This document shows, one piece after another, positions 10,972-22,290 of a stretch of 31,101 nt of DNA (the first letter of the stretch is position 1; the number at the start of each line of letters is the position of its first letter). The notes under the pieces were generated by a model. That model ran no database searches. It was not told the origin of the DNA and worked only from the letters and a program-made list of their open reading frames with translations. A program made the translations under genes and the position numbers. Where the stretch lies: NCBI RefSeq assembly GCF_001039355.2, contig NW_019775555.1:286748-317848 (forward strand), given 5' to 3'. This DNA is from Lingula anatina. Its lineage: Eukaryota; Brachiopoda; Lingulata; Lingulida; Lingulidae.

Positions 10972-12297
10972 TTATGACGCGGCCTGGAGGCTTTACATGC
11001 GTGGAAGATTTTGTATGTTTATCTTTGTTTTTGATGATATTGGCTGTACAAATGAAGGTCAGATGGCTCGCTGGGAAGGCCTTGTCTGATAACAGAGTAT
11101 CTTCTGGCAGATACAGTAAAGTGAAAGTCTGCTACCTTTCCCCATCTGTGTATTCTGATATTTTTTAGCTTCTGATCATTAGTGGTTGAATGTTTATAAT
11201 GAATGTTTTTCTTTTTTTCTAGTTCACACACAGTTTGACAGCTGTTGTACAGTGTCATGTTTCTCTGTAGTGGCCTGCTTGATGTGGTCAGTTTGGGATG
11301 ATATGTATTGGATCCAAGGTGGAGCAGTGGTCATTACCCACCATCACCCATCACCATGCCAAAAACACCTCCTTGCAGGTAGTGCACAAAATTTTTGCTT
11401 GGTTTTGTTTTACAAGTCATCTTACAATAGATAATTTGTCTTCTATCCTTCCATTGTAGATCAACAAACCAGTTATAAATTTTGTGTTTCCTTTAAATTT
11501 ATATATATTTTTTTCACTTTTCTAATGTTATTCCTTACAAAATGTTCTTGAACAAGGCACAGTAAACTGATATACTTATCCCAGATTATTACAGCCATTG
11601 TTTATAGGCAATTTGTGTGCAAATTTCTCAAAAATCCCAGAAGATTTGGCAGAGTTCTGTTTCTTTAACTTTGATCAGTTTAAGATTGTGACAGTTATAC
11701 CAGTCACATTTGTGCCCAGCAGCCTCCAAAAGATTTTAAATTTTTCTCTGTTCAGTCACCACAACTGTGATGTCTGTCATATTAGGTGGACATTTGGCAG
11801 TATATTATAGGTATAATATTCTGCTGGCTCTTGTGGACTGTCAGAGTTCTGTCTTTTTATTAAGATAATATATGTCACTTCATTCGTATAATCTTTGGTA
11901 TCTTTTTCTAGCTCCAGTCTCCATACAACATGGTTTCTTCGAGGTGAACTGACTTTACCTGGCTGGACATGGGGGACGTGTATTTTATAAGAAGCAGACA
12001 GAGGCAGGCAGCAACAGGAACATCTTCATCTCACCCAGTTGTGCAAGACATGGGATGTGGCAAGTTTTAGGATGAATGAACAGCCAGAGACAGGACAGCC
12101 ATTGTAAACAGGTGACTGGACCTCTTGCAGATAGCAGACATGTTTGTGGTTGGTTTTTTATGCAAATAGGGATAGGTAATTTGTTTCTCCTGTTTCCATT
12201 GTGTAGAGACACAAACACCAATGATTATTTCAATATATTATTTCATTGATTATTATGAATAAAATTAATATATCACTGCATTAATTGTAATGTGAAT
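10972..12297. other. non-coding stretch left of the transposon
   Basis: No recognised exon or repeat. The open frames are short and unlike known families. It ends at TTAA (12298-12301), the left boundary of the large transposon. Confidence 0.45.
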
Positions 12298-12318
12298 TTA
12301 AAGTCATAATAACTCTTC
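12298..12318 (+). repeat. left TTAA and terminal inverted repeat
   Basis: TTAA target site followed by AGTCATAATAACTCTTC. It pairs with AGCAATAATAACTCTTC read on the minus strand inward from 20600 (and from 20862 in the duplicate). Confidence 0.85.
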
Positions 12319-12592
12319 GTTTTGGCCAAAAATACGATTTTTCTGGAAAAAATGGCAATTTTCCCGTACTTACCAATGGTCAACGACCCCATTTCTGCAT
12401 TCAAAGTTAATCCAGGGTTTTTTTCCTAAACGTACGGTTTTTTGTTAAAATCTCTTAAGTGATTTTAACTGACGGAGCCCTCTCTAACATGTCTGACAGT
12501 GTATAGTCACGCGATATCGAGCGAGAGTTTCTGGTGACCTACTTAAAAACCGCGGGACAAGCAGACAACAACAACACTAAGCAGAAGAAGAA

Positions 12593-12854
12593 ATGGCGGA
12601 ACAAGAGCCAGGGCCCTCGTCCAGAACAAGAAAGAGACGACAAAAAATGGAAACTCCTGAGTTAAAAAGGAGAGTTTCGGAAAGAAACTATACGTATAAT
12701 ATGCAAAGAGTGTCAATAGGAACGGAAATAGTGAGATGGCATGAGGTGAAGACAGCGCTCGACTTATCAGATATCCAACTCGCTAAGTATCTGCTAGATC
12801 TGTGAGTAATTCCATTTACTTAAACTGGATTAGTGCATTGATTGGAAAATTTCA

Positions 12855-12893
<39 letters not shown>

Positions 12894-15800
12894 GCAATAT
12901 TGTACGACAATATTTCACGAATAGTTGAGTGCATTCCAATCGTATTTGCTGATAAATGGACATTGGCACTGACTAAAACTTCGCTAACGCGTCGATTATT
13001 ATACGCATAATTCAGCGAAGATTTCATATTGTAACCGCAATAAACTGGTGTAATTACTATATATATATGTAAAGTAATAGTTGCAAGATATTTTTAAACA
13101 GTCCTTTCCCGTTGCTATGGTGCATCTTTTGTAATTTTTTTTCTTGTGAAATTACAGCCACTCAAGTAGTCTCTCAGTCTCAGTTCATTCTACACCTCAT
13201 AGATCAGCTTTGCCCCATTTTATTCCAAGTGATGCAGAACCACTATCAGAGTAAGTAAAGCTTTTGAGTTTTTACAAATTTAAATTTGTTGCCTTGCCAG
13301 AACTATTTGTTATTGGTTCAGAAACTTGTTAACTCTGTTTATTATTGAAAAGTTTCATCTTGTAAATGCTTTTTAATGCTCTAAAATATTCACCGTGTTG
13401 CCCTTTTAATTGTGTTCATTGAGCATAATACTAAATTTTGTAATGTATAAATGCAAGTTCAAAGGAGATGTATGTCCTTCCCAGTTTGTTGCCCTATATA
13501 CCTAAGTCATTACTCTCCTGTATTAATTAATATTTTGGTGGTTAAAATCTCGTTTAAATACTTACTTTTGTGCAGTATACCAGTGTCAGGGGTTGAAAGC
13601 CTCAGTAGTGAGGGAGAACAAAGGAAGCCCATGACAGTAAAGTTTGAAGAAAGGCCAGAGGAACATCTGCCAGAAGAAGAACTCTGCAATGCAGCAGACA
13701 TGAGGTATTTTCAATTGCATTGAATCTTTCCCTTCTTTCACATGGAGGGTCATGTTCATATTCAGTGTTTTTCTGTATCTTAAAGCTAAAACTAAACTGA
13801 ATCATTGTAAATTATTATTCAAATTAAGTTGAAACGCATCTTACTCTCTCTTGTCAGGACTCTTTTTAACACTTCATTTTATTTTTAGTATAAATATCAC
13901 ATTCCCAGACAAAGAAGAGGAAGATGAAGAAGTGGAACCAGATCCCACTGATAAGACTTGGGAGCCTGATATCTCCCTTGAGTAAGGGACCTTTTAATTT
14001 GCTGTCTGTGAAAGATAAAAGAAAACAATAATAATTTGCATCTCATGATATGTTTTGGAAATAAAAGTAATTGCAGTAACGATAACTGGTCTTTAAAATG
14101 ATATTGTTTTCAGGGAAAAATATTTCTTCATAAACTTATAAACTATATATATTGATTTGAGACATTCTTTTGTAGGCACAATAGAGATGCAGCCATCAGA
14201 CAGCTGCCCATTGCATCTGATGAAGATTCCATTGAAATAGAAGAACTAGCAGATCCTCCTCCCCCCAAAACTGACCAGTTTCTGAAAGTCACTGATGCTG
14301 AAGAGCTGAGAGATGAGAAACTCTTCATTGGTTTTGAATGCAGTATTCGGGACCTTCTTCATCAACTGTTACCAACGTGCCATTGTGGAAAGCAATTTTT
14401 GCTGTCATTTCGAAAGAGTGGCACAGGCATGTTTGTGGAATGGGTGAGTAAGAGAGAGATGGTGAATTTGACTTTTTGTTCAAGGACAAAAATGTGAAGC
14501 TAATGATCCCCTTCACAAGACCGTTCTGTGGGATTGAATATTAAATAAACTAGAATAATTTACATTAAAACTACATATAAATAGTAATAAGTAAAATGTT
14601 AGAAAGAGTTAATTAGTTGTCTCTCACAAACATATCTATGACTTTCTTGTTCTTTTGCTAGTCATGTGAGGAAGGTCACCCTGGTGGGGTGTGGTGCAGT
14701 CAACCAAAATTGGATAGGGTACTAGCAGGGGACTTTCTGTGGGCCTCAAGTTTGTTGTTGAGTGGCAACAGTTACAACAAGGTGAAGCTCATGTTTGATT
14801 TTATGAACTGTGGCTATGTGAACCACACCACATATTTTGGCATCCAGAGAAACTTTGTAATCCCTGCCATTGATGCTGCATTTGAAAGGAAACAAAATGA
14901 AGTACTTGAAAGTGTTGGAGATAGGAATGTCATTGTGGCCGGTGAGGATTTTCATATTTATATTATGCTTTTGAAGTGTATCAAATCCAAGTAATCCACT
15001 TCTTAAGAGTTTGTGTGGGCCACCAAAAATTGATGTATGTTTTTTTACACAAGTCAAGAAAGATAATCACTCACATTCATGTGTAATTTCTGTGCTCTAC
15101 ATTACAGTTTTCAGTATTGTGATTTGTAAAGCTCTTAGAGTTTTAATACTAGGGGATTTTTTATTTTTCAGGCGATGCAAGAATGGACTCCCCTGGGTTT
15201 AGTGCAGAGTACTGTACTTATGTTGCCATGGACCATGAGACAAAAAGTGTGTTGGATGTGCAAATTGTCAATAAACGAGAGACTAATAATAAATCCCCTC
15301 TAATGGAAAAGGAGGGCTTGATAAGGACAATGGCTCATTTAAGAGGAAAAGGATTGAGAATAACAGAAGTCATAACTGACGCACATGTCGGCATTGCAGC
15401 TCACTTCAGTAAGTTGTGATGAAATTTTGAAAATAGTTTTGGGTTCTGCCTTAGACTACGTTTTTTAAACTGCTGTTAAATTTGTCTTACATAGAAACAG
15501 TGGTACATGAGAGTTTAATTTTTTTTTCCAATTTCACTTTAAGCATACAGGGTTATATTTTACAGTAACCTAGTATTCTAGTAATGTTTAAAGAATTATG
15601 TTTTGTTATTTATCATTTTGCAGGAAAAAATGAGGTTAACGTAAAGCATTCCTGGGATGTTTGGCATGGGGCAAAGAATCTAGGGAAGAAAATTGTGGCT
15701 GTAAGTTTTGGTTCACCTTATCAAAGATTTAAACTTATTAAAACTACTTAGAAAAGTTCTGTTTAAGTAGAATCATGAAAATATAAAACTGTACATTGAT

Positions 15801-17385
15801 AATGGATGACAAGCTTTTTGCATCTTTCATACATTAAAACCTTTTTCTATCACGAAAACTTCAAGAAAATTTTATCTTTAATGCAGACATGAAAATGTAG
15901 AGATCTGTAACATAATTCAGGCTGGACAGACAAGAAATACAAGAGAACTTTTGCCCTGGAGTCGGGATGTGTGCAACCATTTTTGGCATTGTTCAAAAAC
16001 CTGTGATGGATCACATATGAAATTTATGGTAAGTCTCACTTATGTCAATCAATAATATGCAAGTATAATAATGATTCTTTTTCACACAAGCCAACTTTAA
16101 CATAAAATTGACAGTTTTGGGAGAACATTCCCCCTTATAATACATATATTCAAGTGGTGGCCCATGTAAAATGTAAGATTAATGTTTATGGTGACTTCTC
16201 TTGTCTCAGGCAAAGTGGAAGGGGGTGATACATCATGTCAGAAATCAGCACACTTGGTTGTTTGGTGATGGTGAAGGTTCAGGTGCTTGTGAACATGACC
16301 CCTTGTCAGAGGAAGAGGAACGGACAAAACAGTGGTTAAGCACCAGAACACAGGCATTTAATGCCCTCCTGGCCATTGTACAGAATCCTAAATTTTTGAA
16401 CAACTTGCTGTATTATGTGAAATACAGGTAATTCAAAACGTGTATCTTTTATTATTTTTTAAAATTTTCACTTTTTTGTCGAGTTTTGTTTTGTTTGCCC
16501 ACATATACTGAATACATGCTCAACTTTGGCAATGGCTGTGTCTAAAGCAGTGTTTTTTATGTTTTTTTTTACCAGAATAATTACAGGAGTATGTATCAGT
16601 GTCACTCATTTATATTATTTCAGACATACTGGTGCAATTGAAAATTTGAACTCGTTGGTCTTGATGTACTGCCCTAAAAGGCAATCATTCCGTCCACCTG
16701 CATTCCGTGCTCGCACTCGCCTGGCTATTTTAGATTACCAGCATCATAAGGACTTGCCTTTGAGAAGAAGTGAAGATGGAAATGTTATGTATGTTTTACT
16801 TTCATCTTTTCATTAATGAATAAATATTTAACTACACATGGTTTTTGGTAATTTAAAGTTAATGAAAAGTTAATTGATACTATAGGGGAGTATTTGGTTT
16901 TGGTTTGTGGGAATATTTCAACTTCAGACAAATGCATTTTTAAACCAATTTACATCCTGTCCTACAGAAGTCTTAAGTTAAATCTGGCAATAGGATTTAT
17001 AACAAATTTTGTTGACAGGTGTGGAAGTCAGGTGTAGAAAGAGGTCATTTTGAACTCATTGAGAGCTATTTCTCACTATCAGTATACATCCCACAATATA
17101 AAACTTAAATGTGCAATTATAACTTATCAATTTTCCAGTTATAATCGTCGATGGAGCAAAGGAACAAAGGCTTGGACAGCTACTCCAAAACGAGAAGCGA
17201 AGACATATGCATATATAAAGGACATTACACTAGATGCAATTCACAGGCATCTCACTAGTGGTATTCCCCTACGCAGAGAGGCAGAGCTTGAGAGAGGAGA
17301 CCCTAGACTGATTTCACCAACTCTTGCAGAACAAGCTCCTCCGCCTACAGCCGATATTGCTAAGGCTCAGCAGTCACGTTTTTAA
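12593..17385 (+). CDS. Kolobok-like DDE transposase, 12 exons, 707 aa
   Basis: Exons by eye: 12593-12801, 13158-13250, 13576-13704, 13889-13981, 14176-14443, 14662-14941, 15172-15408, 15624-15700, 15921-16028, 16210-16427, 16624-16788, 17139-17385. All have GT-AG introns and compatible phases, giving 2124 nt with no internal stop. Start context is AAGAAATGG. Landmarks: basic N-terminus then RVSIGTEIVRWHEV and LAKYLLDL (residues about 49-70), an acidic segment (about 140-200), a Cys/His cluster (C243, C245, C266, H270), VWCSQP (274-279), GDARMDSPG (358-366), YVAMD, MEKEGL, ITDAH with D427, HSWDVWH (445-451), a CEH motif (525-527) and IENLNS with E577. This order matches a widespread invertebrate/fish family I associate with Kolobok. 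D359 or D363, D427 and E577 are the candidate catalytic triad, with DVWH as a D-x2-H motif. No THAP domain is seen. Superfamily name is inference; the gene model is well supported. Confidence 0.87.
12855..12892. repeat. (ATT)n microsatellite in transposase intron 1
   Basis: About 38 bp of uninterrupted ATT repeats, just after the first splice donor of the transposase gene. Confidence 0.95.
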
Positions 17386-17687
17386 CAGATTGCCGAGGAA
17401 AATAAACTGTTCTGTGCCCTCACTATGTTGTGCACACTTAGGGACATATTATTTGCATTAACTAATGATTTGAGCTTGAACTCTGCATGGTGTGAGAGCC
17501 TACTTATAAAATTGGCCATAAGTAGTGGCAAAAGGGCAATTAAATTTGCTTGCAGTGTTATTCTATGGAATCCACCATAGTTGTTGTGGTAGATATGAAA
17601 AATGCATATTTTGAGATTATCTGCATTTGTAAGTTGCCAGACATTTGTTGAAAGGACATACATAATTATAATAATACTGTTCATTCA

Positions 17688-17693
17688 AATAAA
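17688..17693 (+). terminator. polyadenylation signal of the transposase gene
   Basis: AATAAA about 300 bp after the transposase stop codon. A further AATAAA-type site follows near 17722-17732. Confidence 0.5.
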
Positions 17694-18169
17694 GCAGTAA
17701 TGATGGAAATTCTACTTTGATAATAAATAAAGTCTGTTTACAAGTAATATATATTTATTTTATGCAATTACTAAAAAAAAATCCACAAGTTGCAAAATTT
17801 AGACTTAGATTGTCATTATTTACAATGATAACTTGCATATACATGGGACATGTTTGCCACTGCATGTTGTAAATTTCCTTACACTAATTATTTACATTGT
17901 AAATTTCACAAAATGGGAATACAAATCACAACAAAGACAAGAAGTGCAGTATGATCTTAGAAATGCATAATTTGAATGCAAGTTCAGCAAGTTGCTCTCT
18001 TCGATATAGTAGAACTACTTAGTAAAATATATACAATAAATATGAAAAAACAAAATTGCACATCTTCAACAGAACACTCTAGTCTAAAAAACATCTGTAA
18101 TAAAATCGTGATAAAAATGCACATTTCACCATTGACGTAAACAAATGCACATTTGCATAAAACAAGATG

Positions 18170-18175
18170 TTTATT
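18170..18175 (-). terminator. candidate polyadenylation signal of the minus-strand gene
   Basis: TTTATT on the plus strand reads AATAAA on the minus strand, about 90 bp after the stop codon at 18266. Another lies at 17754-17759. Confidence 0.45.
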
Positions 18176-18265
18176 GTAAAAAAAGTAGACTAGTACTAAA
18201 GAACAATTTTCCAATATCAGTGTCCTTTTTGAACAAAACTACTCCCATCTCCTGCCTACTGGTTT

Positions 18266-20362
18266 TTAGACTCGCCTCCAGGGGAGAAATCCTTTGTACT
18301 GTCCTGTAGGGGAGGGGAATTTGTCACGTATCTTCCAAACACAACAAGCAGGGATCACTCTGCGATCTCCCAAAGTGAGTTTGTGGTGCTGCCAACAAAT
18401 GTACGCCCTATAGGCAGCATGCCGCATACTAGCGTTATCTTCTTCACCTTCCTCTCTGTCGTTATCTCCACCTTCATAGTCCCCCCTGAGTACTCTGTTG
18501 ACAGCTAGGTTAAAAGTGTTCAGAATGTTGTATGTCATTATCTGGAAAAAACATGCAAGAGGTGAATTAATTCCAAATAAAATTATATGGATTCAATACA
18601 CTTTACTTATTGTGGCAGTTTTGAATGGCACAGAATAAGTTCAACAGTTTGCTACAAGGAGGCACTGCAAAGAAAAAATTATTTCACCTTATATTCAAAT
18701 GGTAAAAGCAAATCATATCACTTTCATTTATATGCTTACTGGGTCTTCACTCCTGCAGTTATGCTGCTGATTGCAGCAAACTCTTTCAGCCTCACTGGGC
18801 ATCTCACGGCAATGTCCACACACACACCATGTTGGCCTACCACTCCTTGATGGCTGGGGATCTTGGGGAACCTCTCCACTTTTTTCCTTCAGGGAGTGTT
18901 CAACATCTATGCCAATAGCAGCCGACCTATCACACACCTCCACAATAATTTCTTCTAACTCTTCTCTGCTCACTGCAGACATCAACCCCTACAAAAAATT
19001 ATATTAGGATGATTGTTAGTATACAAATAACACGTATGTATATGATGGCACGTATATGATTTTGATAGAAGTCAACTCCCACTTATCATCTTAAAAAGGC
19101 AAAGATAATGCATGTACCTGTACAGAAATAAATGAACAATAACCTGATGCATGTAAAAAGAACCCAGATGTTTTCTGTCTTACCTTCAGATACGCCTTTC
19201 TTTCATCCTGCATGCCTCTTATTGTTTGTACATCTTCAGAGGACAGAGACTTGGGCAGATGTCTTGTCAGCCCAACCTTCTTCCCACGACCACCACGTGA
19301 GCTGCTGCCTTGCTTACTTTGGGCAGTTTTCCTGGGTCTGCCAGGGCCTGTTTTCTTTCTTGGCCTCCCTACTGGTTTTTTGCCCTTCTTAGGCCTTACT
19401 GGGCTGCTTTCAGGTGTACTGTTGAAGTAAGCAAAGTGTCATAGTGTGATAAAAGAATTTAAATTGTAATAAAGTCTATACAAGTTATGCAGCAAATGTC
19501 AGCCATTTGAATAATTGAATATTTGAATAATATACATAAGCAACGTGTTCACATTTTTCACTTTATATGTTTCTCTTTGGAACAATTAGAACATAATGCT
19601 ACAGTTTATGTATAATAAAGTATCAGCAAGCCTCTTGCCTTTACATACCTGCCGTGAGCTTTGCTGCTTCCACTTCCTTCCCCACCAGGTGGTGAAGGAG
19701 TTTTTGGTTCTTCTTCCTGAAAAAAAAAACGATGGATGAAACATTTAATGATACACTGTAACATGCAACTAAATACCCCACGATTTTATCTACACTGTAC
19801 CAAGTAAATTTAATGACCATAAGTAAGTTAACCCTTACTCCAATAATTGTACCTGAAACACTCCCTCATACCTTCATATAAATGAACAATATAAGGCATT
19901 TTCTTGGAAACCTGAATAATGTTATTTCCTCAAAACTAGTTGCCACACGTACACGAACAACGGCTGTTTACATTGCCTTGTATCAAGTTGTCTGCCGTTT
20001 AAATTGTATCACTGTCCATTGAAAACGCCAACTATAAACAATTGACTTGCACGTTTACAAAGTTCACATTATTTGTCTACCATCATTAATCCGATTTACG
20101 GAGGTTTACGACACGATCTTGTTGGCTAACTGGACTTTGAGACTTTGACTCAACCCCTTTCATTCCCGAACGAATAGTAATAAAGTATACTATAGAACTC
20201 CATTATATAAGATTCATAAGATATATTCGTCTTATTACTCAAAATTCACTAATATCTAAAACGTGAGCAGTACTGGACTTTTCGTTATCAAACGCACTGT
20301 ACAAAAACCTCGCAACTTACGTCTGAGCACTGCATCGCACCTCTACTTTCTTCTGCCGCCAT
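18266..20362 (-). CDS. AT-hook protein with P2X7-ballast-like domain, 5 exons, 289 aa
   Basis: Minus-strand exons: 20321-20362, 19649-19716, 19184-19418, 18740-18988, 18266-18541. All have GT-AG introns in compatible phases, 870 nt, no internal stop. Start context is AACAAATGG. Exon 1 encodes MAAEESRGAMQCSD. Residues about 47-68 hold two AT-hooks, PVGRPRKK and GPGRPRKT, followed by a basic SRGGRGKK segment. Residues 169-194 give WCVCGHCREMPSEAERVCC and a further C193. The last exon ends with a YRAYICWQHHK, VIPACCVWKIR and FPSPTGQYKGF block. The Cys pattern plus the FPSP-x-G-x-Y-x-GF ending is the signature of the P2X7 C-terminal 'ballast' (zinc-binding) domain, also known in invertebrate proteins without any P2X channel. 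There are no membrane segments, so this is not a receptor. Predicted nuclear DNA-binding accessory protein of the transposon (inference). Confidence 0.85.
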
Positions 20363-20604
20363 TTGTTGTTTTGGTCTCGAATGAACGCGAGAATCCGCGT
20401 GACACCTAAACGTCATTGGCAACGGATGCACTTGTCGACCGGGAACAGGGCACCGAAAGCCATATTGACAAGCACAGATTTTAGTTTTACTACAATAACG
20501 GCCGTTTCAGTGGGAAAATGCAATAGAATATATTTCCAGGCGTTGTTTACAATGTATTTCTTGCGGAATTTTGAATCTCAAAGGAAGAGTTATTATTGCT
20601 TTAA
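20344..20604. repeat. 261-bp direct repeat, copy 1 (transposon right end)
   Basis: The segment starts TACTTTCTTCTGCCGCC, contains the start codon of the minus-strand gene, and ends at the transposon terminus and TTAA. It differs from copy 2 at 4 positions by eye. Confidence 0.95.
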
Positions 20605-20605
20605 N

Positions 20606-20866
20606 TACTTTCTTCTGCCGCCATTTGTTGTTTTGGTCTCGAATGAACGCGAGAATCCGCGTGACACCTAAACGTCATTGGCAACGGATGCACTTGTCGA
20701 CCGGGTACAGGGCACCGAAAGCCCTATTGACAAGCACAGATTTTAGTTTTACTACAATAACAGCCGTTTTAGTGGGAAAATGCAATAGAATATATTTCCA
20801 GGCGTTGTTTACAATGTATTTCTTGCGGAATTTTGAATCTCAAAGGAAGAGTTATTATTGCTTTAA
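20606..20866. repeat. 261-bp direct repeat, copy 2
   Basis: A second copy of the transposon right end, following an ambiguous base at 20605. It again ends in TTAA. It carries only the first seven or so codons of the minus-strand gene before the junction, so it cannot express it. Confidence 0.95.
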
Positions 20867-22050
20867 GTTTAATTGTCATTAAATGAACAAAACACATAAA
20901 ATGAATACTTATTTTAATTTGATCACATTACATATGAGCAGTATCAAGATATAAATATCAAGTATGGTGATACAAAAATGATTTTGTGCATCTTACAAAA
21001 GCATCCTATATATGAATAGTGTGTCATTAAATGGTTCCTAATAATAGTTTGCCATATATTACAGAGATGATTCAATTGCATTGCAAACAGTAACACTCAT
21101 TTCATTTATGTTTTTAGCAAATACACTTCTGGAATTGTGTAAAGAGCTGCTGGCAGACCAAGAGGTCAGTTTTATCCTGAGTGAGGGAGAGTGCTGCCAG
21201 AACCACCCAGAACAAGACTTCCAAACACAGCAGATCCTGTGGAGCCAGTTATATGGAACAGTACAATTGTACAACAAATGTGGGTTCCAGGTAACATAAA
21301 GAATCAGTTTCCCCCATATGTATGAAAACTATAGAGGCAGGGTATATAAAGCAAGGAGATTGTATGGGACAATACTCTATCACTGAAGACGAATAAACAA
21401 TGAAATGTTTAAAAGTGAATTGATATTTCAGCTCAGTTGTGATGTGTTATAATAATTTTTCCCATATGCATGGAAACTGTTACAGTACTAGTAGAGGTAG
21501 CATATACAGCAAGATTGTGGTAGACAATATGCCATAGCTGAAGAGACCAAGAGGTCATTGAAAATGTTTAAATGTGAATTTATATTTCAATGCAGATATG
21601 ATGTGTTATAGATGATCACTGTTATTGTGAGGTCATTAAGGTGCATAGTGGAAATTTTATCACGTATTTATTATATACAGACACTTTCAGTCTGTTTATA
21701 TTCTGATCACTGTGTCTGTCCAGTGTCATTGCCATAGTCAGCACTTTGTAACACTTCTGTTGTTTACCCTAAAACTGTGTTTGAATTTTAATTTCTGTAG
21801 CATCCAATCAGCATGATTGGACTATTTTATGATATTATTTTGTTATTTTTAGCAGTTTGGATATGATGCCACAGTATGTTCTGAGTATATCAAATTGAGG
21901 TAGCAATGTAGATATGTTTGTGTATGTTTGTCTGTCTGTGTTTCTGATTCTGAAATTTATTTTAATTACTAAATATAATTGTCATTTTGTGAATTTATGA
22001 ATGTTAATAAGTTTACTGTTAAATGATTTGTAAGGTGCATGACAGTAGCC
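20867..22050. other. mostly non-coding, one orphan exon candidate
   Basis: Apart from the exon candidate at 21118-21290 there is no recognised feature. Two diverged repeats of a stretch around 'catatg(c/t)atg(a/g)aaact' occur near 21315-21420 and 21462-21590 (each followed by gaggcag/gaggtag…agcaag and later by gaa…atgttt), which looks like an old tandem duplication of roughly 150 bp. Confidence 0.45.
21118..21290 (+). CDS. orphan exon candidate, unrecognised protein
   Basis: A 173-bp open segment bounded by a good acceptor (TTTTTAG before 21118) and a donor (CAG then GTAACA after 21290). The frame reads through TLLELCKELLADQEVSF, LSEGECCQNHP and LWSQLYGTVQLYNKCGF. Its composition looks like real coding sequence (balanced residues, amphipathic leucines, several cysteines). 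I do not recognise the family and found no neighbouring exon with a matching phase, so it may be a single exon of a host gene with long introns or the residue of a mobile element. Confidence 0.35.
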
Positions 22051-22290
22051 AGAAGGTTCATTGGTCTGATAGTTTGATGATGCCAAGATCCAATGGTTCA
22101 AAAGGTTCAATAGTCAGAAGGTTCATTGGTCTGATAGTTTGATGATGCCAAGATCCAATGGTTCAAAAGGTTCAATAGTCAGAAGGTTCATTGGTCTGAT
22201 AGTTTGATGATGCCAAGATCCAATGGTTCAAAAGGTTCAATAGTCGGTATAGGTTCATTGGTCTGATAGTTTGATGATGCAAATGTCCAG
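22051..22290. repeat. 65-bp tandem repeat (minisatellite)
   Basis: Three units of 65 bp start at 22051, 22116 and 22181, essentially identical, each beginning AGAAGGTTCATTGGTCTG. A fourth diverged, partial unit begins near 22246, and a still weaker echo (agaaggttcacttgcctg) lies at about 22313-22330. It is non-coding. Confidence 0.9.

Larger units (their letters stand above)
12298..20866 (+). mobile_element. two-gene Kolobok-like DNA transposon, apparently intact
   Basis: The left boundary is TTAA (12298-12301) followed by AGTCATAATAACTCTTC. The right boundary is GAGTTATTATTGCT followed by TTAA at 20601-20604; read inward it is AGCAATAATAACTCTTC, so the terminal inverted repeat is about 17 bp with two mismatches. 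A second copy of the last 261 bp ends at another TTAA (20863-20866), so the core element is 12298-20604 and the extra copy may be an assembly artefact. TTAA targets are known for piggyBac and Kolobok; the transposase is not piggyBac-like, so Kolobok is the best fit. It carries a plus-strand transposase and a minus-strand AT-hook/ballast-domain gene, convergent, each starting about 240-290 bp inside an end. Both spliced reading frames are uninterrupted, suggesting recent activity. Confidence 0.85.

Noticed and set aside
12830-13027. Open frame with a poly-Ile run
   Set aside because: It is a translation of the ATT microsatellite inside transposase intron 1.
14746-15057. A minus-strand open frame of about 103 codons
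   Set aside because: It is the antisense shadow of transposase exon 6 and its intron.
18740-18988. A P2X7-type purinergic receptor gene
   Set aside because: Only the intracellular ballast-like domain is present. No channel ectodomain or membrane helices are encoded, and the spliced gene starts with AT-hooks.
18587-19430. Plus-strand open frames
   Set aside because: They lie opposite the spliced minus-strand exons and introns of the AT-hook/ballast gene, which explain the coding signal better.
12298-20604. A piggyBac element, because of the TTAA sites
   Set aside because: The transposase blocks (GDARMDSPG, DVWH, IENLNS) and the many introns do not fit the piggyBac transposase pattern.
22051-22290. 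A CRISPR-like repeat array
   Set aside because: The 65-bp units are contiguous with no unique spacers, and the genome is eukaryotic.
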